Positions 1-9,352 of a stretch of 64,000 nucleotides of DNA are shown in pieces; positions within the stretch are counted from its first letter, which is position 1, and each line of letters opens with the position of its first letter. The notes beneath the pieces were generated by a model, which saw only the letters and a program-made list of their open reading frames with translations, did no database searches and was not told the origin of the DNA. The DNA comes from Pseudomonas sp. PDM05 (GTDB lineage Bacteria; Pseudomonadota; Gammaproteobacteria; Pseudomonadales; Pseudomonadaceae): the NCBI RefSeq assembly GCF_014851685.1, contig NZ_JACVAC010000001.1, positions 930,001 to 994,000 of the forward strand, read 5' to 3'. Both the position numbers and the translations under genes were made by a program.

Positions 1-170
1 GCATGTCGCGCAACGAAATCGGCAACTACCTGGGCCTCGCGGTGGAAACCGTGTCCCGCGTGTTCACCCGCTTCCAGCAGAACGAACTGATCGCGGCCGA
101 GGGCAAGGAAGTGCACATTCTCGACCCGATCCAACTGTGCGCACTGGCCGGCGGTTCGCTCGAAGGTTAA
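1..170 (+). CDS. anr: Anr/Fnr-type anaerobic transcription regulator, C-terminal end (5' truncated by window)
   Basis: The frame is open from the window edge to a TAA at 168-170. The visible residues, beginning at or before [20 protein letters not shown], are the recognition helix and C-terminus of the Fnr/Crp winged helix-turn-helix domain; E-x2-SR is the DNA-contacting signature of the FNR branch. Anr is the oxygen-sensing [4Fe-4S] regulator of anaerobic metabolism in Pseudomonas. Its cysteines lie upstream and cannot be checked. Placement directly upstream of apt matches the known Pseudomonas order. Confidence in the family is high; the symbol rests on this tail and on synteny. Confidence 0.85.
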   Translation, partial: MSRNEIGNYLGLAVETVSRVFTRFQQNELIAAEGKEVHILDPIQLCALAGGSLEG

Positions 171-262
171 GCGAAAGGCTGATCCAGACACCTGTGGCCG
201 CGCCAATCGGCGAGGCCGCAGGTATACTTCGAGTCCGTTTCCAGCCCCAGGACTCTTCGACG

Positions 263-811
263 ATGACCTTCGATTCGTTCGACATCAAATCCCTGATCCG
301 CCCTGTCATCGACTTCCCCAAGCCTGGGGTGATCTTTCGTGACATCACGCCCCTGTTCCAGTCGCCCCGCGCCCTGCGCCTGGTGGCCGACAGCTTTGCC
401 CACCGCTACGTCGAAGCCGACTTCAGCCACATCGGCGCCATGGATGCCCGCGGCTTCCTGATTGGCTCGATCATCGCCTACCAACTGAACAAACCGCTGA
501 TCCTGTTCCGCAAGCAAGGCAAATTGCCGGCGGACGTGCTGGCCGAGGGTTACCAGACCGAATACGGCGAAGCGTTCCTGGAAGTGCATGCCGACAGCCT
601 GTGCGAAGGCGACTCGGTGCTGATGTTCGATGACCTGATCGCCACCGGCGGTACGCTGATCGCAGCGGCCAACCTGGTGCGGCGCATGGGCGCGAAGATC
701 TTTGAAGCGGCGGCGATTATCGATTTGCCCGAGCTGGGTGGCTCGCAGCGTTTGGAAGATATGGGGATTCCGACGTTTTGTTTGACGCAGTTTGCCCTGA
801 CTGAAAGGTAA
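263..811 (+). CDS. apt: Adenine phosphoribosyltransferase
   Basis: Purine salvage enzyme that makes AMP and pyrophosphate from adenine and PRPP in the cytoplasm. The 182-residue product has the usual family length. The PRPP-binding loop is [13 protein letters not shown] at about residues 119-131, preceded by the flexible loop region around [10 protein letters not shown] (83-92). The reading frame stays open further upstream to 137, but that extension overlaps the end of anr and does not resemble Apt; the ATG at 263 (MTFDSF...) gives the standard N-terminus. It probably has its own promoter in the 92 bases after anr. A REP pair follows the gene. Confidence 0.95.
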   Translation: MTFDSFDIKSLIRPVIDFPKPGVIFRDITPLFQSPRALRLVADSFAHRYVEADFSHIGAMDARGFLIGSIIAYQLNKPLILFRKQGKLPADVLAEGYQTEYGEAFLEVHADSLCEGDSVLMFDDLIATGGTLIAAANLVRRMGAKIFEAAAIIDLPELGGSQRLEDMGIPTFCLTQFALTER

Positions 812-830
812 GGGTTGCCTGGGCTGACGC

Positions 831-904
831 CATCGCGGGCAAGCCCGCTCCCACATTTTGATGTGTGAACACCGTCAAATGTGGGAGCTGGCTTGCCTGC
901 GATG
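831..904. repeat. REP pair (inverted) between apt and acyl-CoA dehydrogenase
   Basis: Two inverted copies of the Pseudomonas REP unit (CGCGGGCAAGCCCGCTCCCACA and GTGGGAGCTGGCTTGCCTGCG with small differences) are separated by a short spacer. The unit lies between two convergent genes, a common location for REPs. Confidence 0.8.
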
Positions 905-928
905 AGGCCCTAAAAAACAACACGCCAC

Positions 929-2077
929 TTAAAGCCCCATCTGCTTGCTGATGATCTCGTTCATCACCTCCCGCGTCCCCCCACCAATCGACAAGATGCG
1001 ATTGTCCCGATACAGCCGCTCCACCAGGCTGCCGCGCATATAGCCCTGCCCACCCAGAATCTGCACCGCGTCATAAGTGACCCGGTCCGCCGTGTCGGTC
1101 GCCAGGTTCTTGGCCATGGATATCTCCTTGATCACACTCTTGCCCGCAGCCATCTTCGCCGCCTGGCGATAGGTGAACTCCCGTGAGACTTCCACCGCCG
1201 TGGCCATTTCCGCCAGGCGATGCTTGAGCACCTGGAACTTGCCGATGGGCTTGCCAAACGCCTCGCGCTGGGTCGCCCAGTTGAGGCTTTCCTCCAGGGC
1301 CAGCTGCGCTGTCATGTTGGCCATCAAGGCCAAGGCCAGGCGTTCACTCTGGAAGTTGCCCATGATGCAGGCAAACCCCATGTTCTCGGCGCCGATCAGA
1401 TTGCCTACGGGCACATGACAATCGTCGAAGAACAATTCGGCAGTGTCCGACGCCCACCAGCCCATTTTCTTCAGGGGCTGGCCGACGGTGAAACCCGGAG
1501 TGTGTTTTTCGATGAGCAGCAGGCTGATGCCGCCAAAACCCGGCCCGCCGGTGCGCACGGCGACCGTGTAGAAGTCGGCGCGCACGCCGCTGGTGATAAA
1601 GGTCTTGCTGCCGCTGACCCGGTAGCAATCGCCCTCGCGGATGGCGCGGGTTTGCAGGTTGGCCACGTCGGAGCCGCCGCCCGGTTCGGTGACGGCCAGG
1701 GCGATGATTTTGTCGCCCGACAGTACTTGCGGCGCCACACGCTCGCGCACTTCGGGCCGCGCCCATTTGACCACCGGCGGCAAGCCGATATCCAACGAAC
1801 CGAGCCCGGCCACGACCCCGGCAGAGCCACAGCGCATCAATTCCTCACTGGCCGCGACCTTGGCAAACAGATCTCCGGCATGACTGCCGCCGAGGTCTTC
1901 CGGGTAGCCAATCCCCAGGATCCCCGCCGCACCGGCCTTGAGGTACAGCTCACGGGGAAAGCTCTCGGCCTCCTCCCACTGCTCGATGCCCGGCAACATC
2001 TCGCGCTCGACGAAACGGCGCACGCTGTCGCGGATCAACTGGTGGCTGGGGTCGAAGTAGTCCTGATAGGCAGACAT
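929..2077 (-). CDS. Acyl-CoA dehydrogenase family protein
   Basis: FAD-dependent dehydrogenase that introduces an alpha-beta double bond into an acyl-CoA. The product is 382 residues, the usual family length. Visible hallmarks are the ALAVTEPGGGSDVA nucleotide/substrate segment, a central beta domain with FITSG, and the C-terminal helical domain with QILGGQGYMRGSLVERLYRD (FAD contact) and a late IGGGT. The ATG at 2077 is preferred over a TTG six bases upstream. It stands alone, convergent with apt, so its substrate cannot be inferred from context. Members of this subgroup act on short, branched or long acyl-CoAs; the exact class is unresolved. Confidence 0.9.
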   Translation of the reverse strand: MSAYQDYFDPSHQLIRDSVRRFVEREMLPGIEQWEEAESFPRELYLKAGAAGILGIGYPEDLGGSHAGDLFAKVAASEELMRCGSAGVVAGLGSLDIGLPPVVKWARPEVRERVAPQVLSGDKIIALAVTEPGGGSDVANLQTRAIREGDCYRVSGSKTFITSGVRADFYTVAVRTGGPGFGGISLLLIEKHTPGFTVGQPLKKMGWWASDTAELFFDDCHVPVGNLIGAENMGFACIMGNFQSERLALALMANMTAQLALEESLNWATQREAFGKPIGKFQVLKHRLAEMATAVEVSREFTYRQAAKMAAGKSVIKEISMAKNLATDTADRVTYDAVQILGGQGYMRGSLVERLYRDNRILSIGGGTREVMNEIISKQMGL

Positions 2078-2168
2078 CGGCAAGCTCCACGGTGAGGTGG
2101 AGGGAAATTACCAAGCGCTTGCTTGGTTAGCAAGCCGGGCGCAAACCTCACCCTCAACACAAAACCAA

Positions 2169-2276
2169 TGTGGGAGCAGCTCTGTGTGGGAGCGGGCTTG
2201 CTCGCGAACGCGGTGAATCAGTCAATAAATCTGGCGACTGACACACTGTATTCGCGAGCAAGCCCGCTCCCACATT
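2169..2276. repeat. REP pair with an extra half unit, upstream of the acyl-CoA dehydrogenase gene
   Basis: Inverted REP units (GTGGGAGCGGGCTTGCTCGC and its reverse complement) flank a spacer of about 45 bases. A partial extra unit (TGTGGGAGCAGCTC) precedes the left copy. The element fills most of the gap between recR and the dehydrogenase gene. Confidence 0.8.
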
Positions 2277-2293
2277 TAGTTTTGCAATGTGGC

Positions 2294-2896
2294 TTAGAGC
2301 GCGATCGGCTTGCGACCTGCAAAGGAGTGCGCCAGCGTGCCGCCGTCCACCAACTCCAACTCCCCACCCAGCGGCACGCCATGGGCGATGCGCGAGGTGA
2401 TCAGGCCTTTGTTGGTCAGCAGTTGCGCGATGTAATGCGCCGTCGCCTCACCTTCCACTGTCGGGTTGGTGGCCAGGATCACCTCGGTAAAGGTGCCCTG
2501 CTCTTCAATGCGCGCCACCAGTTGCGGAATGCCGATCGCTTCCGGCCCAAGGCCGTCCAGCGGCGACAGGTGGCCCTTGAGCACAAAGTAGCGCCCGCGA
2601 TAGCCGGTCTGCTCCACCGCGTACACATCCATCGGCCCTTCCACCACGCACAGCAGCGTGTCGTCGCGGCGCGGGTCGGCGCATTGCGGGCAGAGGTCTT
2701 CTTCGGTGAGGGTGCGGCACAGGCGGCAGTGGCCTACGCCGGTCATGGCCTGGCTCAGGGCCTGGGCCAACCGGGTACCGCCGCTGCGATCACGCTCCAG
2801 CAGTTGCAGCGCCATGCGCTGGGCGGTTTTCTGGCCGACGCCGGGCAAGGTGCGCAGGGCGTCGATCAGTTGGCGAATCAGGGGGCTGAAGCTCAT
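2294..2896 (-). CDS. recR: Recombination mediator protein RecR
   Basis: RecR works with RecF and RecO to load RecA at single-stranded gaps. The 200-residue product has an N-terminal helix-hairpin-helix ([14 protein letters not shown], 17-30), a C4 zinc finger (C57, C60, C69, C72), a Toprim domain from about residue 80 ([12 protein letters not shown]) and a Walker-like C-terminal segment. The internal ATG at 2896 gives the standard MSFSPLI start; a longer frame adds six residues. Together with ybaB and dnaX it forms the widespread dnaX-ybaB-recR set, here interrupted by an oxidoreductase gene between ybaB and recR. Confidence 0.96.
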   Translation of the reverse strand: MSFSPLIRQLIDALRTLPGVGQKTAQRMALQLLERDRSGGTRLAQALSQAMTGVGHCRLCRTLTEEDLCPQCADPRRDDTLLCVVEGPMDVYAVEQTGYRGRYFVLKGHLSPLDGLGPEAIGIPQLVARIEEQGTFTEVILATNPTVEGEATAHYIAQLLTNKGLITSRIAHGVPLGGELELVDGGTLAHSFAGRKPIAL

Positions 2897-2962
2897 GGGC
2901 GAAGGGTCCGACAAAACGACGAGACGCGGTTTATACCCGCGCCCCGGATTAGCGTCAAATGC

Positions 2963-3997
2963 TCAATCCTGTGCGACGCGCACCACCAACTTGCCGAAGT
3001 TGCGTCCTTCGAGCAAACCGATAAAGGCTTCAGGCGCCTGCTCCAGGCCGTCGACTACGTCTTCGCGGAACTTGATCTTGCCATCCCGCACCCACGGCGC
3101 CATCGCGCTGAGGAATTCGGGCTGGCGGTCGCCGTAGTCGTCAAACACGATAAAACCCTGGATACGCACGCGCTTGGTCAGCAAGGTGCGTTGCAGCGCA
3201 GGCAAGCGGTCGGGGCCCGTGGGCGGCTGATGGACGTTGTAGCCGGCGATCAGCCCGCACAGCGGGATGCGTGCCTTGGGGTTGAGCAGCGGCAGCACCG
3301 CATCGAAGACTTTGCCGCCGACGTTTTCGAAGTAAATGTCCACGCCTTTGAAGCAGGCTTGCGCCAGTTCATCGGCGAACGCCTCGCTTTTGTGGTCGAT
3401 GCACGCATCAAAACCCAGCTCATCCACCACATAACGGCATTTGTCGGCGCCACCGGCAATCCCGACCACACGCAAGCCCTTGAGCTTGGCCACCTGCCCT
3501 ACCACCGAACCCACCGCACCGGACGCGGCTGCCACCACCAGGGTTTCGCCGGCCTTGGGCTGGCCGATGTCCATCAGGCCCATGTAGGCGGTCATGCCCG
3601 GCATGCCGAGGACCCCCAAGGCCATGGAGGGGCTGGGGAGCCCATTGGGCACCGGGATCAGATTGCGCCCGTCGGAAATGCCATGGCTCTGCCAGCCCGT
3701 GGCACCGACCACCAGATCACCCACCTCGAATTTCGGGTTGCGCGACTGTTCGATACGGCTGACAGCACCACCGGTCATCACCTCGTCGATTTCCACCGGC
3801 GCGGCGTAGGACGGCGCGTCGCTCATACGTCCGCGCATGTAAGGGTCGAGGGACAGGTACAGCGTCTTCAGCAAGACTTGGCCGTCTGCCAGCTCCGGCA
3901 AGGCCACGCGCTCCATGCGGAAGTTTTCCGGGGTCGGCGCGCCCACGGGGCGTGAGACCAGCACAATGCGCTGGTTCAGAATGGGTTGTTGTGGCAT
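2963..3997 (-). CDS. NADP-dependent medium-chain reductase, CurA/leukotriene B4 dehydrogenase-like
   Basis: The 344-residue product belongs to the zinc-free MDR family that reduces enone double bonds with NADPH. It shows the N-terminal SLDPYMRGRM block, the Rossmann glycine motif AASGAVGSVVGQVAK and the FENVGGKVFDAV motif typical of CurA-like reductases. No zinc ligands are visible. The ATG at 3997 is preceded by a good ribosome binding site (reverse strand AGGAGCC); an upstream extension to 4105 runs into the ybaB terminator and is rejected. It sits between ybaB and recR on the same strand but after a terminator, so it probably has its own promoter. Confidence 0.88.
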   Translation of the reverse strand: MPQQPILNQRIVLVSRPVGAPTPENFRMERVALPELADGQVLLKTLYLSLDPYMRGRMSDAPSYAAPVEIDEVMTGGAVSRIEQSRNPKFEVGDLVVGATGWQSHGISDGRNLIPVPNGLPSPSMALGVLGMPGMTAYMGLMDIGQPKAGETLVVAAASGAVGSVVGQVAKLKGLRVVGIAGGADKCRYVVDELGFDACIDHKSEAFADELAQACFKGVDIYFENVGGKVFDAVLPLLNPKARIPLCGLIAGYNVHQPPTGPDRLPALQRTLLTKRVRIQGFIVFDDYGDRQPEFLSAMAPWVRDGKIKFREDVVDGLEQAPEAFIGLLEGRNFGKLVVRVAQD

Positions 3998-4080
3998 CTG
4001 GGGCTCCTTTCGCGAATCCATCGGTATAGGGTGCAGACCGTATTGGGGGTGCCTGGGTTCGATCGGATCGACACAAACAA

Positions 4081-4107
4081 AAATGCCAGGCACAAGGCCT
4101 GGCATTG
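4081..4107 (-). terminator. Rho-independent terminator after ybaB
   Basis: A near-perfect hairpin (ATGCCAGGC / GCCTGGCAT) is followed on the minus strand by a T-rich tract. It lies 23 bases downstream of the ybaB stop and ends the dnaX-ybaB transcript. Confidence 0.8.
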
Positions 4108-4129
4108 GAGTCTAGCTAACGATCGCCGA

Positions 4130-4468
4130 TCAGAACGGCAGCTTCATGCCCGGTGGCAGTTGCATGCCCGCGGTCACACCGCCCATTTTTTCCTGGCTGT
4201 TGGCTTCGATCTTGCGCACGGCGTCGTTGACGGCCGCGGCGAACAGCGCTTCGAGCATTTCCAGGTCGTCTTCGCCGACACCTGGCAATACGCTCGGGTC
4301 GATGCTCACGCGCTTGATGTCGTGACGACCGGTCATCACCACGCTGACCATATCGCCACCGGCTTTACCGGTGACTTCGGCGTTGGCCAGTTCTTCCTGC
4401 ATCTTGGCCATTTTTTCCTGCATCTGCTGCGCCTGCTTCATCAGGCCGGCCATGCCACCTTTCATCAT
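4130..4468 (-). CDS. ybaB: Nucleoid-associated protein, YbaB/EbfC family
   Basis: Small dimeric DNA-binding protein of 112 residues. It shows the family pattern: an N-terminal [18 protein letters not shown] helix, a central beta sheet ([15 protein letters not shown]) and the C-terminal [12 protein letters not shown] motif. The ATG at 4468 has a strong GAGGTGATT ribosome binding site; the longer frame up to 4549 overlaps the end of dnaX and lacks support. It lies 43 bases downstream of dnaX on the same strand, the conserved dnaX-ybaB pairing, and a terminator follows it. Confidence 0.95.
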
Positions 4469-4511
4469 GGGAATCACCTCAAAAGTACGTGGATCAATTA
4501 GTAGCCCGGTT

Positions 4512-6572
4512 TCATGACGCTTGGGGCACCGGGGCTTCGACAGGTTCAATAGTATCGTGACGGACGACCGCCCCGAACTGTTGCATCATTTGCTGGATGA
4601 GCGGATCGCCGTGGATCGAGTCCTCGGCCTCACGCTGGCGGTTGATTCGCCGACGGGTCGCGGCCTGGGCCGGGGTTTCCTGCTCGGGCTTGATCAGCTC
4701 GATGGCGATGGTCAGCGTGCGCTCATGGTACTGGTTCAGCGCGTCATTCAGGCGACGTTGCTGGGTGGCGTTGAACAGGGCGCTGTGGGCCGGGTCCAGG
4801 TGCAACAGCCAGTGGTCGCCTTCGATGGAGATCAATGTGCAGTTGGCGGCGATGCTGCCGGTCATGCCAGAGATCGGCAGTTTCGGGAACAATTCCAGCC
4901 ATTGCAAGGCCAGGCCGGTGGCCGGCGCCGCAGCTGGCTCAGCCTCGGGCTCGGGGGCCGGCTCGGCGGTGTGTTCGCTGGCCAGATCGTCCAGGTAGCT
5001 GTAGGCCGAATCCATGTCCGGCTCGATGTAGTCTTCGTCCAGCGGCGGCTCGTCGTCGAGGTCGATGCCGGGAACGGACGCCTCCACCTGGGCGACGGTG
5101 GGCTCGGGCACCGGCGCGGACACCCACTCCGGAGCGTCCAACACAACGCTGTCCGGGGTCGGCGTAGGCATCGGCGTCAGCTCGGGCTGCTCGCCGGTGG
5201 TTTCCAGCACGGGCTCCACGACGGGTTGCTGCTCGACTTCGGCCTCGGCCTCGGCGTCTACCGGGTCGTTCCACGGCAGGTCGACGACAGCTTGCGGCTC
5301 GACAACGGGTGCAGGCTCGGGCTCGGGCTCGGGCTCTGCCACAGGCACCGGTTCAGGCGCTGGCGCGGGAACCGGCGCAGCAGCCACTGGCGCAACCACC
5401 GCCGCGCCAGCCACTGGTTTGGCGGAATCAACTGTGGCCTGGCTGATCCCCACTGGCTTTAGCGGCTGTCTCGGCGCATCGGTCGAATCAGCAGGCCGGA
5501 AGGCCAGCATGCGCAGCAGGACCATCTCGAAGCCGCCACGCGGGTCCGGTGCCAGGGGCAAGTCCCGGCGGCCGATCAGGCCCATCTGGTAGTAGAACTG
5601 CACGTCTTCGGCCGGCAACGCCTGGGCCAGGGCCAGCACGCGGTCGCGGTCGCCATGGCCGTTGTCGACCCCCTCGGGCAGGGCCTGGGCGATGGCGACG
5701 CGATGCAGCACGTTGAGGATTTCCGAAAGCACGCCGTTCCAGTCCGGGCCTTGCTCCGACAGATGACGCACGGCTTCGAGCAGCGCCTTGGCGTCGCCTT
5801 CGATCAATGCGTGCAGCACGTCGAAAACCTGGCCATGGTCGAGGGTGCCGAGCATGGCGCGCACATCGGCGGCCATGACCTTGCCTTCACCAAAGGCAAT
5901 GGCCTGGTCGGTGAGGCTCATGGCATCCCGCATCGAGCCATCGGCGGCGCGGCCGAGCAGCCACAGTGCGTCGTCTTCGAACGGCACGTTCTCGACACCC
6001 AGCACGTGGGTCAAATGCTCGACCACCCGCTCGGGGGTCATGTTTTTCAGGGAGAACTGCAGGCACCGCGACAGAATCGTTGCAGGAAGTTTCTGTGGAT
6101 CGGTAGTGGCCAGGATGAATTTGACGTAGGGCGGCGGCTCTTCCAGGGTTTTCAACAAGGCGTTGAAGGAGTGGCTGGACAGCATGTGCACTTCGTCGAT
6201 CAGGTAGACCTTGAAGCGGCCACGGCTCGGCGCGTACTGCACGTTGTCGAGCAGCTCGCGGGTGTCTTCGACCTTGGTGCGGCTCGCGGCGTCGATCTCG
6301 ATCAGGTCGACGAAACGCCCTTCGTCGATTTCCCGGCACACCGAGCAGGTGCCGCAGGGCGTCGAAGTGATACCGGTTTCACAGTTCAGGCATTTGGCGA
6401 TGATGCGCGCGATGGTGGTCTTGCCCACCCCACGGGTGCCGGTGAACAGGTAGGCGTGGTGCAGCCGCTGGCTGTCCAAGGCATTGATCAGAGCCTTGAG
6501 CACATGGGTCTGGCCGACCATTTCGCGGAACGAGCGCGGACGCCATTTACGTGCAAGAACCTGATAACTCAT
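4512..6572 (-). CDS. dnaX: DNA polymerase III tau (gamma/tau) subunit
   Basis: Clamp-loader ATPase of the replisome. The 686-residue product starts [15 protein letters not shown], with Walker A GTRGVGKT (K51), zinc cysteines C64/C73/C76/C79 and the DEVH box at 126-129. AAA+ domains occupy about 1-370. A long Ala/Pro/Glu-rich linker (about 390-540) precedes the C-terminal tau domains that contact DnaB and the polymerase core. No A-AAA-AAG slippery heptamer was noticed, unlike Escherichia coli dnaX, so a frameshifted gamma form is not evident. The frame is open to 6932, but only the internal ATG at 6572 gives the conserved N-terminus. Confidence 0.96.
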
Positions 6573-6705
6573 CGAAAACCGTCGCAACTGGGAAACAGAA
6601 GCCGGTAATGCTAGCGGAGCAAGGGGGAAATTGCATCCGGCACGCTTGCCTAATCTGACTAAGCTCTTGTGACTGGCCCTATAAAGGCCTGAACCCGGAG
6701 AGCAT

Positions 6706-7464
6706 ATGCGCGCAGTCCTGGGCATTTTATGGATGATTGCCACGGCCAGCCTTGCAGCGCCTGCACCGCTGCGCTTCTCGGTTTCCGACAGTTGGGCGAT
6801 GCCCATGGTGCAACTGGAGGATGGCCGTCCCGCGCAGGGTATTTTGTATGACCTGATGTCGAGCCTGGCCACCCAGGTCGGGCAGCCGGCGCAGTTCCAC
6901 GTACTGGCGCGGGCGCGCATCGCCCCCGCCATGGAGCATGGCGAGATAGATGTGCGCTGTTATGTCGCCCAGGCTTGGGTCGACGATATGCCCGGCGACT
7001 ACCTCTGGAGCGTTCCGCTGTTTGTGCAGCGCAACCTGCTGGTCAGCGCCCATGTACCCGCGCAGACGGTGCAACTGGACAAACTGGCCCCGCAGTTGAT
7101 CGGCACAGTGCTGAGCTATCGCTACACCGCCCTCGACCCGCTGTTTGCCAGCGGCCAACTCATGCGTGACGACGCCCGCAGCGAAGAACAGGTGCTGCAC
7201 AAGCTGGTGGCCGGTCGCTTCAAATATGCGGTCATCAATGAGTGGATACTCGAACGCTTCAACCAGAACCTGGCACCCGGCCAGCGCTTGCATAAAGTCG
7301 CGGTGATCGAGGAGCAGAGCCTGGGGTGCACGGTGCGCAATGACCCGAACGTGCCGGTGCAACAAATTTTGCGCACCTTGCTGCGGATGAAAATGTCCGG
7401 CGAGATCGATGACATCATCCAGCTGTACACCGGGGAGCGCGCACCCAACGCCCCTCAAGACTGA
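6706..7464 (+). CDS. Periplasmic solute-binding protein, family 3-like
   Basis: The 252-residue product has a short signal peptide (residues 1-17, ending ATASLAAPA) followed by a family-3 type solute-binding fold: LRFSVSDSWAMPM, a GILYDLMSSLA segment and a C-terminal IDDIIQLYTGE helix. Such proteins bind amino acids or related small molecules in the periplasm. No permease or ATPase genes lie next to it, so it may be a stand-alone sensor-like or orphan binding protein. It is divergent from dnaX. Its last 50 bases overlap, tail to tail, the end of the EamA transporter gene on the other strand. Confidence 0.8.
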   Translation: MRAVLGILWMIATASLAAPAPLRFSVSDSWAMPMVQLEDGRPAQGILYDLMSSLATQVGQPAQFHVLARARIAPAMEHGEIDVRCYVAQAWVDDMPGDYLWSVPLFVQRNLLVSAHVPAQTVQLDKLAPQLIGTVLSYRYTALDPLFASGQLMRDDARSEEQVLHKLVAGRFKYAVINEWILERFNQNLAPGQRLHKVAVIEEQSLGCTVRNDPNVPVQQILRTLLRMKMSGEIDDIIQLYTGERAPNAPQD

Positions 7465-8314
7465 TCGCCGCCACACTGGCCAACACGATCACCCCGCCCA
7501 GCACCACTGGCAGGGCAATCCGTTCGCCAAGCAGCGTCGCGGCCATCAGCATGGCCACGGGCGGAATCAAGTACATCGCCACCGACGCCCGGCTGACCTC
7601 GACGTGTTTCAACACATACGCCCAGGCCAGGTACGCCAGGGCGCTGGGGAAAATCCCCAACACCAGCACCGCGAGGTTTTCCGCCAATGGCGCCTGCACC
7701 ACCGCAGCCGGCAGGCCGGGCAGGTTGCTACACAACATCAGAGTGCCCGCCCACACCATGTAGCACGCCATGGTCAGCGGGCTGTAGCGGTGGGCAAAGT
7801 GCTTCTGGATGGCGAAGTACACACTCCACGACAGCGCCGCCACCAGGATCAACAAGCCACGCGGGTCGATGTCACCCACACCCTGATCACCCCAGGCCAC
7901 CACCAGCACGCCCGCCAGCCCCAGCAGCACGCACCCCCAACGCCAAGCGCTGACGCCCTCCTTCAGGCAGAAAAACGCGATCAATACACTGAACAACGGC
8001 GCCGACTGCGCCAGCACGCTGGACGCCGCCGCCGTGACGAATTGCTGCCCATAGTTGAGGCTGGTGTGATGCAGGAATACGCCGAAAAAACCCAGCACCA
8101 GCAACCACGGCAGATCGCACAGGCGCGGCCGGCCGATGCCCATTACCAGCGCCACGCCGCCCATGAACACTGACGCAATCAGAAACCGCAGCAAGGCCAA
8201 TTGCCCGGGGCTGTAGCTGTGCAGCCCCATGTGCACGCCAATTGGCGAATAGGCCCAACAGAGGATGACGCTGGCAACCACTAGCGTAAGCTTGACGGGT
8301 GACGGGGAATTCAT
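7415..8314 (-). CDS. EamA/DMT family transporter
   Basis: Integral inner-membrane protein of 299 residues with ten predicted hydrophobic segments arranged as two EamA repeats, the usual architecture of drug/metabolite exporters. It shows the characteristic WAYSPIG start of repeat 1 and a SALAYLAWAYVLK motif in repeat 2. Two ATGs (8314 and 8323) are possible; neither has a strong ribosome binding site, and the shorter is chosen by usual length. It is divergent from a LysR regulator 102 bases away, which probably controls it. The substrate is unknown. Confidence 0.88.
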   Translation of the reverse strand: MNSPSPVKLTLVVASVILCWAYSPIGVHMGLHSYSPGQLALLRFLIASVFMGGVALVMGIGRPRLCDLPWLLVLGFFGVFLHHTSLNYGQQFVTAAASSVLAQSAPLFSVLIAFFCLKEGVSAWRWGCVLLGLAGVLVVAWGDQGVGDIDPRGLLILVAALSWSVYFAIQKHFAHRYSPLTMACYMVWAGTLMLCSNLPGLPAAVVQAPLAENLAVLVLGIFPSALAYLAWAYVLKHVEVSRASVAMYLIPPVAMLMAATLLGERIALPVVLGGVIVLASVAAISLEGRWVRAPRCTAG

Positions 8315-8416
8315 CGAAGGCATCCAGAAACAGAGAAGGAATGCCGTCAGTCTTGGCCCCGGTAATCCGTAGGACAATTAAGCGTTTCTGACTTCTGCAA
8401 TCACTGGAACTGAGCA

Positions 8417-9280
8417 ATGGAACTGGCCCAACTGAAAATGGTGCGAGCCGTCGCGCAAACCGGCAGCGTGGCCCAGGCTGCCGTGCAGTTGCATTGCGTG
8501 CCGTCCAACATCACCACGCGCATCAAGCAACTGGAAAGCGAGTTGGGCACGCCGCTGTTTATCCGTGCCGGGCGCGGGCTGGTCATCAGCGCCGCCGGGG
8601 AGATTTTCCTGGAGTACTGCGAGCGCATCCTGGCCTTGGTGGACGAATCCAAACGCGCCGTGGACGCCAACGCCATCCCCCGTGGCACCCTGCGCATCGG
8701 CGCGGTGGAGTCCAGTGCCAGCGGGCGTCTGCCTCCATTGCTCGCGGAATATCACCGACGCTACCCGCAGGTCTGCCTGGAACTGGTAACCGGCGCCTGG
8801 GGCCAGTTGCTCGACGACCTGCAACACCACCGTCTGGATGTGGCGCTGGTGGCCAGTGGCGGCAAGCGCGCCAAGCTCGAACACTGCGTGGTCTACAGTG
8901 AGCGCCTGGTGTTGATCGCCAGCGCGGCAAGCGCACCGATCCACAGCGCCGCCGACCTGGCTGGGCGCACCTTGCTGGTGTGGCCGCCCGGCTGCCCCTA
9001 CCGTGCAGCGCTGGAAAACTGGGTCAAGCCTCAGGATTTCAGACCGAACATTGCCAGCTATGCCAGTTGGGGCACGATCATTGGTTGCGTAAGCGCGGGG
9101 ATTGGCGTGGCATTGGCGCCGGAAGGCATCCTGGCGCGGTATGAGCAGGCCAATCAGCTGGCGTCGTATCGGTTTGACGAGTGGCAGACGGTGGACAATC
9201 TATTGTTCTGGAACAAGGACACCCAGCGGCATCTGGCCAGGGATGCGTTTGCCGGGTTACTTCGCGAGACCTTTGGTTGA
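8417..9280 (+). CDS. LysR-type transcriptional regulator
   Basis: The 287-residue product has the classic LysR layout: an N-terminal winged helix-turn-helix (about 1-60, with GSVAQAAVQLHCVPSNITTR and LESELGTPLFIR), then a periplasmic-binding-protein-like effector domain. It is transcribed away from the EamA transporter gene, and the 102-base shared promoter region is the likely operator site. This suggests it senses a substrate of that exporter. The inducer cannot be named from sequence. Confidence 0.92.
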   Translation: MELAQLKMVRAVAQTGSVAQAAVQLHCVPSNITTRIKQLESELGTPLFIRAGRGLVISAAGEIFLEYCERILALVDESKRAVDANAIPRGTLRIGAVESSASGRLPPLLAEYHRRYPQVCLELVTGAWGQLLDDLQHHRLDVALVASGGKRAKLEHCVVYSERLVLIASAASAPIHSAADLAGRTLLVWPPGCPYRAALENWVKPQDFRPNIASYASWGTIIGCVSAGIGVALAPEGILARYEQANQLASYRFDEWQTVDNLLFWNKDTQRHLARDAFAGLLRETFG

Positions 9281-9290
9281 CACATGCCCC

Positions 9291-9336
9291 TGTCGGAGCG
9301 GGCTTGTGTGGGAGCGGGCGCGCTCCCACATTTTTG
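9291..9336. repeat. Degenerate REP element
   Basis: REP-like sequence (GGAGCGGGCTTGTGTGGGAGCGGGC...GCTCCCACA) between the LysR gene and the next convergent gene. One unit is truncated, leaving a short hairpin centred near 9319. Confidence 0.6.
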
Positions 9337-9352
9337 CGGTGTGTTGTTGAGA

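Noticed and set aside
2123..3955. 610-codon plus-strand frame
   Set aside because: It is antisense to recR and the CurA-like reductase; composition (His/Gln/Arg-rich) is the usual high-GC shadow.
6573..6932. N-terminal extension of dnaX
   Set aside because: It would overlap the divergent solute-binding protein gene and adds 120 residues absent from DnaX proteins.
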